DNA of 7,796 nt from Bacteroidia bacterium (GCA_004525825.1 SPBY01000121.1:1-7796), one strand, 5' to 3'. Shown: positions 1 through 7,045, counted from the first letter of the stretch. Notes: generated from the letters alone by a model not told the origin. Numbers and translations: made by a program.

Positions 1-5
1 CGAAT

Positions 6-1304
6 ATGAGACCATTGAAAAAATCCATATATCTCCTCCTGGGTATCCTGTTATTTGTACAGGCAATAAAAGGACAGGAAGGGCTGACACTGTCTTATGC
101 CCTGGAACAGGCCCTGGCACACAACTACGGGCTGATCATTTCCAGGGCAGATCTGCAGGTGGCAGAGATCAACAACAATTGGGGTACCGCAGGCCGATAT
201 CCCACCATAGGATTTGATGCTTCTGATAACAACAACTATGAGCTCAACAACAGCATATATACCAACCGGCTTTCGGCAGGAGTGGGTCTTAACTGGGTAT
301 TGTTTGATGGTTTCAGGGTGAATATCACCAAATCAAGGCTGGAAAATATGGAGGATCTTACATCTGGCAGTCTGGCAGTGCAGGTAGAATCCACCATAGA
401 GGATATCATCCTCGGATACTATCAAGTATTGCTTCTGAAGGAACAGCTTAAAGTGCTGGAAACCATCATGACACTTTCAGACGATCGTTACCAGTACGAG
501 CTGAAAAAACAATCCCTGGGCGGATCGGTCACTTACAATGTGCTGCAGGCAAAAAATACCTACCTCACCGATAAGGCTCTCCATATGAACCAGGAGATGC
601 TGGTCAGGGGGGCGATTCGCAACCTAAACTATATCATGGGCGTGGAGCCTTCCCAAACCTGGGATTTTTCCGAGGCCTTTGAATCTGACACCACAGACTT
701 TGTCTTTGGCGACCTGCTTTCCAAAATGAAAGCCGACAACCAGACCCTGAAGAACCAGTACACCAACCTGCTGCTGAGGGAAAACGAGACTTCCCTGCAA
801 CAATCGGCTTACTACCCTTCTGTGTCCCTGGGAGCAGGAATGGATTACGGACAAACCTGGGCCTATTCTGGCGGGAGCCAGACACTCAACACCAACAGCC
901 TAACTCCCTATGGAAATGTGCGTCTCTCCTTTGATATCTATAGTGCCGGAGTGCGAAAAAGGGGGGTGGAAATTGCCAGGATCAATGAGGAGGTAGCCCA
1001 GGTGGAAATCCAGCAAATGGAGCATTCTCTGACCAATGAACTCTTTAACCTCTATGACTTTCACGAGGTGCGCAGGGAGTTGCTGAATGTAGCCGATGAG
1101 AATTTGGAAGCGGCCGAATTGAATCTTTCCATTTCCGAGGACAAATACCGCACCGGGGTCATCAATTCATTCAATTACAGGGATGTTCAGCTAATCTACC
1201 TGAATGTAAGTTTTCAGCGCCTTCAGGCGGTGTATAATCTGATCGGTTCACAGGCCGCACTCACCCGAATTACAGGAGGATATCTGGGATACGCAGCTGA
1301 ATAG
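6..1304 (+). CDS. TolC-family outer-membrane efflux protein
   Basis: Outer-membrane factor of the TolC/OEP family: a trimeric channel that carries substrates across the periplasm and outer membrane for an ABC or RND pump. The 432-residue length is usual for the family. Residues 1-23 form a Sec signal peptide (basic MRPLKK, hydrophobic LLLGILLFV, probable cleavage after IKG before Gln24). The two-fold internal repeat of the family is visible: an N-terminal half with the 'ALEQALAHN' helix and 'AEINN' segment near residues 32-57, and a C-terminal half from about residue 300 with long amphipathic helices, including 'GVEIARINEEVAQVEI'. It ends without an obvious C-terminal extension. The start ATG lies five bases from the window edge, so an operon partner upstream cannot be seen. 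The next gene is an ABC permease on the same strand after 167 bases, which suggests an efflux locus; the transported substrate is unknown. Confidence 0.93.
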   Translation: MRPLKKSIYLLLGILLFVQAIKGQEGLTLSYALEQALAHNYGLIISRADLQVAEINNNWGTAGRYPTIGFDASDNNNYELNNSIYTNRLSAGVGLNWVLFDGFRVNITKSRLENMEDLTSGSLAVQVESTIEDIILGYYQVLLLKEQLKVLETIMTLSDDRYQYELKKQSLGGSVTYNVLQAKNTYLTDKALHMNQEMLVRGAIRNLNYIMGVEPSQTWDFSEAFESDTTDFVFGDLLSKMKADNQTLKNQYTNLLLRENETSLQQSAYYPSVSLGAGMDYGQTWAYSGGSQTLNTNSLTPYGNVRLSFDIYSAGVRKRGVEIARINEEVAQVEIQQMEHSLTNELFNLYDFHEVRRELLNVADENLEAAELNLSISEDKYRTGVINSFNYRDVQLIYLNVSFQRLQAVYNLIGSQAALTRITGGYLGYAAE

Positions 1305-1419
1305 TCGGGCTCCGATTGCACGGATTCGGACGGTCTATGTCCGTAAAAGTGCATTTAAGGGCTCATTTAAACCTAAGCTAATTACTATTATCGTTTGATT
1401 TTCAGTGCTTTAAAATGAT

Positions 1420-1434
1420 TGGTAAGGCATTTGT
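1420..1434 (+). promoter_or_regulatory. Possible sigma-54-like -24/-12 promoter upstream of the ABC permease
   Basis: TGGTAAGGCATTTGT resembles the sigma-54 consensus TGGCACGNNNNTTGC. The GG of the -24 box is present and TTG is at the right distance, but the -24 box has T for C and the -12 box has GT instead of GC. It would place a transcript start about 25 bases before the permease ATG. The motif is degenerate and no sigma-54 activator gene is in the window, so this is only a weak candidate. Confidence 0.2.
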
Positions 1435-1471
1435 GCGTCTTTTGATGCCATATTCATTTTAATACTGCTCC

Positions 1472-3886
1472 ATGCTCCGACATATATTCACCATTTCCAT
1501 CAGGAATATCCTGAAACATTTCAATTATTCCCTTCTTAATATCATTGGTCTGGCCATCGGAATTTCCAGCTTCCTGTTTATCCTGATCTATGTCACCGAC
1601 GAACTCAGCTACGACAGGTTCCATGAAAACCATTCGCAGATCTACCGCATGAACCGTCTGTATAATTCCAACGACATTCATGAGGATGCTGCCACTGTTT
1701 CCTTTCCATTTGGACCGGCACTGGCCGAGGATTATCCCGACATGGTTAAATCGGTGGTTCGCTTTTTCGACTTCCAGATATCGGAGATACTCTTTGAATA
1801 TCGAAAAGACAGTACCGATATAGTGAAATTCAATGAAGAGTGGTTTTACCTGGCTGATTCCACTGTATTTCAAATGTTCAATTTTCCATTGCTGGAAGGG
1901 GATCCCCTGACCGTTCTGGATGCACCCAACAAGCTGGTGCTTTCCGAAAGCACTGCTAAGAGGTACTTCGGAGATGAGCCCGCCATTGGGAAAACCATCT
2001 TCTTCGAAGAGCAGCTACCTTTCGAGGTTAGCGGTATCATGAAAGATCTACCCTCACAGTCCCACTTCAAAATCGACATCCTGGGATCCTTGTCTACCTT
2101 CCGGGCCATGCAGGACGGGCAAATGCCCCAAACCTGGATTTGGAATCCCTGCTGGACTTATGTGGAACTTCATGATCATGTAAGCAAGGAGCAACTGGAG
2201 GCCAGTTTGCCCGACTTTTATCTGAATCAATATGCGGATTTCCAGGACCAGGACATCACCCTGTACCTTCAGTCTCTCACGGATATCCACCTTAACTCGC
2301 ACCACGAGTACGAAATGCATCCCAATGGCAAACTCTCCTATATCAAGATCCTTGGCATCATAGGCATATTTGTACTAATCCTGGCCTGCATCAACTTCAT
2401 GAACCTGGCCACAGCCAGTTCTGCAGGACGGGGCAGAGAGATCGGTATGAAAAAGGTGGCTGGGGCCAGAAGGGGACAGCTCCGAACCCAATTTCTGGGA
2501 GAATCGCTCATCATCACCTTTTTTGCCCTCCTGCTGGCTGCCATTCTGGTGGAGATCCTGCTTTCCTCCTTTAATAATTTCACCGGTAAATCGATCGATC
2601 CGGGTATAGTGGTCCGGCCCATGAATCTGCTTGTGGGCTTGGTGTTGCTACTGCTTGTCGGGATCCTATCGGGATCCTACCCGGCCTTTTTTCTATCGCG
2701 CCTCGACACCAGTCACCTGAAGGAAAGCCTCAGCGGAAGAGCCGGAAGGGGTCTGGCCCGCAAGGTCCTGGTGGTGGTGCAGTTTCTGATCTCGGTGGCC
2801 CTGATCATAGGCACCATCTCTGCTTTTTCGCTGCTAAATTACCTGAGAAAGGCTGATCTTGGTTTCGACCGCGACCAGGTGATCCTTTTGCCCACCAAGT
2901 TCAACCTAGGCCTTCAGTTCGAGACCTTTGCCGAGGAGCTGAAAAAACATGAGGACATCATCTCGGTCACGGGCATGGAAGACATTCTGGGAGCAAACCA
3001 CAATACCCGCTCTTTTGTGATCGAAGGGATGTTTGACGATCAGCCCTTCTGGTACCCTGCCTTCATGGTCAGGTATGACTTCATTGAAACATTCAATATT
3101 CCGGTGGTAGAGGGAAGGGCCTTCTCGCAAGACTTCCCCTCAGACACCTCTGAGGCAATCATGATCAACGAAAGCATGGTGAAGCACCTGGGGTGGACCA
3201 ATGAGGAAGCCATTGGAAAGGCCATCCGTTCGGATGGGAACGAAAGGGTAATCGGAGTATTCGCCGATTTCAATGCCCTTTCCCTGCACAAACCCACCGG
3301 CAATTTCATCCTGGATATGATTCAAAATCCCCGGGGAGCGGCATTCCTAACCCGATATATGGCTGTGAAAGTAAATACCAAGAATTATGAGGGCGTTCTG
3401 AAATATATGGGCGTGGTCTGGAATGATTTTGCGCCCACCCGTCCCTTCGAATACTCCTTCCTGGATGAGGAATTGAATTCGCTCTATAAGGACGAAAGCA
3501 GTTTCTCAAGACTATCCATCATACTTACCATTCTGGCCATTATCATTGCCTGCCTGGGTCTGATTGGCCTTACTTCCTTTATGGTTGAGAGAAAGACCAA
3601 GGAAATCAGCGTGCGAAGGGTTCATGGAGCTACCATTTCAGATGTTAATACCCTGCTTTCCAAAGAGTTTCTCTGGCTGATCATGATTGCCAACCTCATC
3701 AGCTGGCCCATTGCCTGGTTTGGGATCAACCGCTGGCTGGAAAATTTCAGCAGGCACATCGATGTCCAATGGTATCTCTTCCTGATTTCAGCCCTTGTGA
3801 CCGTATTCATTACTGTGACGATCACTTCCATTCACGCCATCAGGGCCTCCCGCATGAACCCTGCCGATACCCTGAAATATGAATAG
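1472..3886 (+). CDS. ABC transporter permease, MacB/FtsX type (Bacteroidota ~800-residue form)
   Basis: Inner-membrane permease of the MacB/FtsX (type VII ABC) superfamily, whose members couple cytoplasmic ATP hydrolysis to movements in the periplasm, usually to drive efflux through a TolC partner. An N-terminal amphipathic stretch precedes TM1 (about residues 20-41) and the DELSYDRFH motif (43-51) that is common in Bacteroidota members. A MacB-like periplasmic domain follows to about residue 288. The first FtsX module begins near residue 293 and carries the cytoplasmic EIGMKKVAGA motif at 323-332; more helices lie near 343-370, 386-410 and 430-457. A second periplasmic domain (about 460-680) leads to the second FtsX module with KEISVRRVHGA at 710-720 and closing helices near 730-790. 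This duplicated layout of about eight helices is typical of the 800-residue form. No ATPase is encoded here. Substrate unknown; the TolC gene upstream is a plausible partner. Confidence 0.93.
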   Translation: MLRHIFTISIRNILKHFNYSLLNIIGLAIGISSFLFILIYVTDELSYDRFHENHSQIYRMNRLYNSNDIHEDAATVSFPFGPALAEDYPDMVKSVVRFFDFQISEILFEYRKDSTDIVKFNEEWFYLADSTVFQMFNFPLLEGDPLTVLDAPNKLVLSESTAKRYFGDEPAIGKTIFFEEQLPFEVSGIMKDLPSQSHFKIDILGSLSTFRAMQDGQMPQTWIWNPCWTYVELHDHVSKEQLEASLPDFYLNQYADFQDQDITLYLQSLTDIHLNSHHEYEMHPNGKLSYIKILGIIGIFVLILACINFMNLATASSAGRGREIGMKKVAGARRGQLRTQFLGESLIITFFALLLAAILVEILLSSFNNFTGKSIDPGIVVRPMNLLVGLVLLLLVGILSGSYPAFFLSRLDTSHLKESLSGRAGRGLARKVLVVVQFLISVALIIGTISAFSLLNYLRKADLGFDRDQVILLPTKFNLGLQFETFAEELKKHEDIISVTGMEDILGANHNTRSFVIEGMFDDQPFWYPAFMVRYDFIETFNIPVVEGRAFSQDFPSDTSEAIMINESMVKHLGWTNEEAIGKAIRSDGNERVIGVFADFNALSLHKPTGNFILDMIQNPRGAAFLTRYMAVKVNTKNYEGVLKYMGVVWNDFAPTRPFEYSFLDEELNSLYKDESSFSRLSIILTILAIIIACLGLIGLTSFMVERKTKEISVRRVHGATISDVNTLLSKEFLWLIMIANLISWPIAWFGINRWLENFSRHIDVQWYLFLISALVTVFITVTITSIHAIRASRMNPADTLKYE
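2658..2679 (+). repeat. Perfect 11-bp tandem duplication inside the permease gene
   Basis: TCGGGATCCTA occurs twice back to back. Because 11 is not a multiple of three, the two copies are read in different frames and together encode part of the segment GILSGSYPA. That segment is a usual hydrophobic/Gly-rich turn in these permeases, so the repeat need not come from a recent duplication. Confidence 0.6.
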
Positions 3887-3890
3887 GACT

Positions 3891-3912
3891 TGACTCAGGA
3901 CCTTTAGAGTCA
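3891..3912 (+). other. Short inverted repeat after the permease stop codon
   Basis: TGACTC (3891-3896) and GAGTCA (3907-3912) can pair as a 6-bp stem with a 10-base loop, starting six bases after the permease stop. No T-run follows, so it is a poor intrinsic terminator; it may still protect the 3' end or be chance. Confidence 0.25.
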
Positions 3913-3919
3913 TAACTTG

Positions 3920-3951
3920 CATGATCGGTATATCCAAAAATCCTGATCATG
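3920..3951 (+). promoter_or_regulatory. Stem-loop that pairs with the start codon of the LRR lipoprotein gene
   Basis: CATGATC (3920-3926) is the exact reverse complement of GATCATG (3945-3951), which contains the ATG of the lipoprotein gene. A G-U and a G-C pair extend the stem to nine pairs (3920-3928 with 3943-3951) around a 14-base AU-rich loop. In the mRNA this would hide the start codon, so it could limit or regulate translation. Seven-base inverted repeats at this distance are expected by chance several times in 7.8 kb, so a role is unproven. Confidence 0.35.
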
Positions 3952-5304
3952 AAAAAATTCACCTGCTTTCTATTACCGGTCTGCATCGCCCTGTCAGGAA
4001 TGATCTGTGGGTGCAGTCAGGTTGCCAGCCCGAAGATCCATATCCTCCAGGTTGAGGGGGTCACCTGGGCATGCAATATGACCACATCTTATGGCATGTT
4101 AGGTTCAATCTCTGAAATTGAGGGAGAAAACAGGGTCACTTTAACTGCTTCTGACGGGGATCTGCTCTATATGAACAGGGACGACCTGGAATTCTACTAC
4201 AGGTACAGCTTAAAAGATGGCAGCGACCTGGAAGTTACCTTTGATACTCTACATGCAGTTTCGGTATACCTGAACGGAAAGCTGAACTATATGGAGCTGG
4301 CTGAATCCTCTTCCCCAGAGGCATTCGAAGGGCTCTCTGATACAGAAATATCGCAGCTGTCTACCCTCTACCTCAAAGGTCCTCTTACCTATGATCTTCT
4401 ATCCATGCTGGAACAACACGAGTCCCAGCTGCAGGGCATAGGACTTGTGCTGGATAACGGATCAGGTTCCCCCAACCTGACTGATTTGCTGAGCATATGC
4501 CGCCCTGAATTCCTGGTCCTGGATGATTCCTGGCCCCTTCCCGAACCGGGTGACAATATAATATTGGATGGTTTGGAACTCCTCGCGATTCAGGGAGAGG
4601 TTTCTGCGCTGTCAAAGTTTGCCCCTTACTGCAGGAATCTGGAGTCGCTGATTGTCTCCGGATGGGAGCCTCAACAAGGAGAATTGCTGCAGCTATCCTC
4701 CTTAAAAAAACTGAAGAACCTTACCCTGGCAGAATCTTACCTGACCAGCCTCCAGAACATTGAGTTTCCTGAATCCCTTTTCAGTCTGAACCTGATCTTC
4801 TGCGACACACTGGGTGACATTGCTCAGGTCCAAAAGCTTCCAGAGCTCTGGCGGTTGAACCTGACCGCCTGCGATGAAGTAAATAATGTGGGCATGCTTA
4901 AGAACCTGGAGTCTCTTCGATGGATCTCCTTTCCGGTCAACATCACCCAACAGGAGTTTCATGAACTGGCTGGTAGTTTGAAACAACTGGAGGTGGCCGA
5001 ACTGATAGACTGCGCCGAAATCACTGATCTTTCTCCCCTTCGGCAGATGGAACACCTCAAGGTCCTGGCACTTTACCTCGAGAAAGAACAGTTCGCCGGA
5101 CTTGACTCGCTTACGCAACTGGAATTGCTTATACTAACAAATGAGTTGTTTAAGGATAATCCGGAGTTGGTCAAAGAGTTACGTGCCTCACTTCCCCAAT
5201 GCAATATTGTTCCCGGAAGCGGCCTTTGTCTTGGTTCGGGATGGCTGCTCCTGCTGCTTCCCCTGATCCTTCTCTTTCGCTATTCCTTTCGCCGAAAAGT
5301 ATAA
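3949..5304 (+). CDS. Leucine-rich-repeat lipoprotein with C-terminal membrane/sorting tail
   Basis: I do not recognise a named family; the architecture is clear. Residues 1-22 are a lipoprotein signal peptide ending in the lipobox MICGC, with lipidated Cys22. The following SQVASPK has no acidic cluster, so the usual Bacteroidota surface-export signal is not evident. Residues about 23-150 form a domain I cannot assign. From about 200 to 420 leucine-rich repeats of roughly 23 residues are visible, three with the pattern LxxLxxLxLxxC-like (Cys285, Cys308, Cys355), closed by the usual LRR end 'LRASLPQCNI'. The tail has the motif GSGLCLGSG (423-431, Cys427), a hydrophobic helix from Trp432 to Phe443 and a basic end (Arg444, Arg448, Arg449, Lys450). 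This is the three-part layout of prokaryotic C-terminal sorting signals. The gene ends four bases before a CPBP protease, suggesting that the two work together. No Shine-Dalgarno sequence is visible; the leader is A-rich. LRRs usually bind proteins or glycans; the ligand is unknown. Confidence 0.85.
   Translation: MKKFTCFLLPVCIALSGMICGCSQVASPKIHILQVEGVTWACNMTTSYGMLGSISEIEGENRVTLTASDGDLLYMNRDDLEFYYRYSLKDGSDLEVTFDTLHAVSVYLNGKLNYMELAESSSPEAFEGLSDTEISQLSTLYLKGPLTYDLLSMLEQHESQLQGIGLVLDNGSGSPNLTDLLSICRPEFLVLDDSWPLPEPGDNIILDGLELLAIQGEVSALSKFAPYCRNLESLIVSGWEPQQGELLQLSSLKKLKNLTLAESYLTSLQNIEFPESLFSLNLIFCDTLGDIAQVQKLPELWRLNLTACDEVNNVGMLKNLESLRWISFPVNITQQEFHELAGSLKQLEVAELIDCAEITDLSPLRQMEHLKVLALYLEKEQFAGLDSLTQLELLILTNELFKDNPELVKELRASLPQCNIVPGSGLCLGSGWLLLLLPLILLFRYSFRRKV
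5215..5301 (+). other. Candidate Cys-containing C-terminal protein-sorting signal (part of the LRR lipoprotein)
   Basis: Codons 423-451 encode a Gly/Ser/Cys motif (GSGLCLGSG, Cys427), about twelve hydrophobic residues starting with Trp432 and interrupted by Pro438, and a basic tail RYSFRRKV. MYXO-, Synerg-, JDVT- and CGP-CTERM signals share this order: an invariant Cys motif, a transmembrane stretch and an Arg-rich end. Their proposed processing enzymes are CPBP-type glutamic proteases, the family encoded directly downstream. The match is by layout only; a plain C-terminal anchor is the alternative. Confidence 0.5.
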
Positions 5305-5308
5305 TCGC

Positions 5309-5977
5309 GTGGCAGGCAGTGAGCGGTCCATCTCCTCAAGAATCAGGAAGCACCCCCGAAGCATCAGGGATGTTTCCTTATCCATTCTGGGTATCCTGCT
5401 GTTCGCAGGATTCATACACCAGCCATTCCCGCTTCTTCTGCTGGCCATCGCGGGACTCGCCGGAACCGGTGCGATTATTGCATATTCCATCCGAGATCTT
5501 TCGATTCCCAAAGCTTTTGGCCTGGATCGGTACACGTGGAAAGTACTTCTTTACTGCCTTCCTGCCATCGCTCTGGGGACCATTCTGGGAATCCTTACCC
5601 GAACCAGTTTTGATGTCTCCCTGTTTCCTGCCCGGATCACAGGAGTGGCCCTGGTGGCTCCCCTGGTTGGAGCCATTGAAGAGCTGATTTTCAGGGGCTA
5701 CATCCAGGGACACCTGCATCCCATAGGCAGGATCTTTTCTGTGGTGTATGCATCCACGGTCCATACATGTTATAAACTGCTGGTGATCCTAAGCCTGTCG
5801 GTGCCCCTCCAGTTTGATTTTTTTTTCCTGGTAGCTTGGACTTTTGTGGGAGGAATCCTTTTCGGGTCCCTGCGGGAGCTTTCTGGAAGTACCCTGCCTC
5901 CTGTGATTGCCCATGCTGTGTTTGATGTGGTGCTGTACGGCGGACTCGCAACGGTTCCAGTGTGGGTTTGGACTTAG
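5309..5977 (+). CDS. CPBP-family (Rce1-like) intramembrane glutamic protease
   Basis: Polytopic inner-membrane protease of the CPBP/ABI family (PF02517), which includes eukaryotic Rce1 and the bacterial enzymes proposed to cut Cys-containing C-terminal sorting signals. The catalytic motifs are all present: EExxxR as Glu124, Glu125 and Arg129 (EELIFRGY), the second-motif His152 (with Ala148 where Phe is usual in FxxxH), and HxxxD as His202 and Asp206 (HAVFD). The 222 residues, a basic N-terminus and about six to seven hydrophobic segments fit the family. The start is GTG, since an in-frame TGA at 5264 lies upstream and no in-frame ATG lies between. It begins four bases after the lipoprotein stop, so translation is probably coupled, and the lipoprotein tail is the obvious candidate substrate. 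A nine-T run (5818-5826) lies between the second and third motifs. CPBP proteins can also serve in bacteriocin immunity, but no bacteriocin gene is seen. Confidence 0.88.
   Translation: MAGSERSISSRIRKHPRSIRDVSLSILGILLFAGFIHQPFPLLLLAIAGLAGTGAIIAYSIRDLSIPKAFGLDRYTWKVLLYCLPAIALGTILGILTRTSFDVSLFPARITGVALVAPLVGAIEELIFRGYIQGHLHPIGRIFSVVYASTVHTCYKLLVILSLSVPLQFDFFFLVAWTFVGGILFGSLRELSGSTLPPVIAHAVFDVVLYGGLATVPVWVWT
5818..5826 (+). repeat. Nine-base T homopolymer inside the CPBP protease gene
   Basis: Nine consecutive T bases cover the end of Asp170 and codons Phe171 to Phe173. Gain or loss of one base would shift the frame before the HxxxD motif (His202, Asp206) and inactivate the protease, so this is a possible slippage site or sequencing-error site. 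The reading frame is intact as given. Confidence 0.6.
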
Positions 5978-5993
5978 TTTGTATATTTATCCT

Positions 5994-7019
5994 ATGAAAA
6001 ACGGACTTCACATAGGCTTTTTCCTGGCCATAGGCCTGCTGCTTGGATGCCAGCAGAAAACAACAGAATATATTATGACCGTGAGGGGACCCATTCCGGC
6101 TTCGGAGATGGGCATCACCCTGAGCCATGAACATATACTGGTGGATTTTATCGGCGCTGACAGCACCGGGTACCACCGGTGGAACAAAGAGGAGGTGGCG
6201 CATAAGGTGTTGCCCTTCCTTACCGAAATTCAGGAATACGAGGTTTCCACCCTGGTAGAGTGTACACCGGCCTACCTGGGCCGGGACCCCTGGCTTTTGA
6301 TGGCTCTGGCAGAACAGACCGGAATGCACCTGGTCACCAACACGGGTTATTACGGTGCACATAACAACCTTTTTGTCCCCGCTCAATTCCACCAGATGAG
6401 CGCCGAGGAGGTATCGAAGATCTGGGTAGAAGAGTTTGAAAACGGAATCGAAGGAAGTGGTGTCAGGCCAGGCTTTATTAAGATAGCAGTTGATGGAGAT
6501 TCAATCCTTTCAGAAGCGCACCTTAAAATCATCACTGCGGCAGCCCTGACACACCAGCAGACCGGCATGGTCATCGCATCCCATACCGGTCCGGATGCAC
6601 CGGCATTTGCGCAGATCTCGGTACTACAATCGCACGGCATCGATCCTTCGTGCTTTATCTGGGTGCATGCCCAGAGTGGAACCCTGGAAGGCAATATCAA
6701 AGCCGCACAACTGGGAACCTGGATCTCTCTCGATAATATAAATCTGAATCTCGAACCTGGCTCTGCCTACGATGTGGAGTGGTATGCTACCAGAATCGCA
6801 GCCATGAAAGAAGCCGGTTTTCTTCACCGGGTACTGATTTCTCACGATGCGGGATGGTACAAACCTGAAGAAGAAGATGGCGGAGAATTCAGGGGCTTTA
6901 CAGGGATTTTCACAGGCCTGGTTCCTGCCCTGCTTTCGCATGAATTTTCGAAAGAGGAGATCGATCTCTTGCTTGTGGAGAATCCGCGCAAAGCTTTCAG
7001 TCTGCGCTTACCTGTCTGA
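5994..7019 (+). CDS. Phosphotriesterase-family metal-dependent hydrolase, lipoprotein
   Basis: Member of the phosphotriesterase family (PF02126, amidohydrolase superfamily): a TIM-barrel enzyme with two metal ions that hydrolyses phosphotriesters, lactones or other esters. All six ligands expected from the family can be placed: His45 and His47 (LSHEHILVD), the bridging carboxylated Lys163 (GFIKIAVDG), His197 (ASHTG), His225 (WVHAQ) and Asp285 (ISHDAGWY). The start was set at ATG 5994, not at an in-frame ATG at 5907 inside the protease gene, because it gives a clean lipoprotein signal peptide with lipobox LLLGC and lipidated Cys19, and a 341-residue protein of normal family length. The residues after Cys19 (QQKTT) lack an acidic surface-export cluster, so a periplasm-facing location is the simplest reading. 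It starts 16 bases after the protease stop and probably belongs to the same operon. The true substrate cannot be told; lactonase activity is as likely as phosphotriesterase activity. Confidence 0.92.
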   Translation: MKNGLHIGFFLAIGLLLGCQQKTTEYIMTVRGPIPASEMGITLSHEHILVDFIGADSTGYHRWNKEEVAHKVLPFLTEIQEYEVSTLVECTPAYLGRDPWLLMALAEQTGMHLVTNTGYYGAHNNLFVPAQFHQMSAEEVSKIWVEEFENGIEGSGVRPGFIKIAVDGDSILSEAHLKIITAAALTHQQTGMVIASHTGPDAPAFAQISVLQSHGIDPSCFIWVHAQSGTLEGNIKAAQLGTWISLDNINLNLEPGSAYDVEWYATRIAAMKEAGFLHRVLISHDAGWYKPEEEDGGEFRGFTGIFTGLVPALLSHEFSKEEIDLLLVENPRKAFSLRLPV

Positions 7020-7045
7020 TTCCGGCTCCAGGCATCAAATGTGGG

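Noticed and set aside
1327..1344. CGGAC/GTCCG inverted repeat after the TolC gene as a terminator
   Set aside because: The stem is only 5 bp with a 7-base loop and is followed by TAAAAG, not a T-run.
1352..1370. Two copies of CATTTAA 12 bases apart in the gap before the permease, as possible operator half-sites
   Set aside because: The copies are short and AT-rich, easily occur by chance in such a gap, and no regulator is known here.
1454..1873. 139-codon reverse-strand open frame over the permease start
   Set aside because: It is antisense to a clear permease, has no recognisable domain, and several similar reverse frames occur over the other genes.
5199..5687. 162-codon open frame over the end of the lipoprotein gene and most of the protease gene
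   Set aside because: It lies in another frame of two well-supported genes, is rich in Pro/Ser/Trp without any family motif, and would cover both.
5967..5989. TTTG plus TATATTTA as a Bacteroidota-type promoter for the hydrolase
   Set aside because: The spacing between the two elements is 11 bases rather than about 19-21, and the transcript would begin at or after the ATG.
5907..5993. Longer start for the hydrolase at ATG 5907
   Set aside because: It would overlap the protease gene by 71 bases and put 29 non-signal residues ahead of a perfect lipoprotein signal peptide that begins at 5994.
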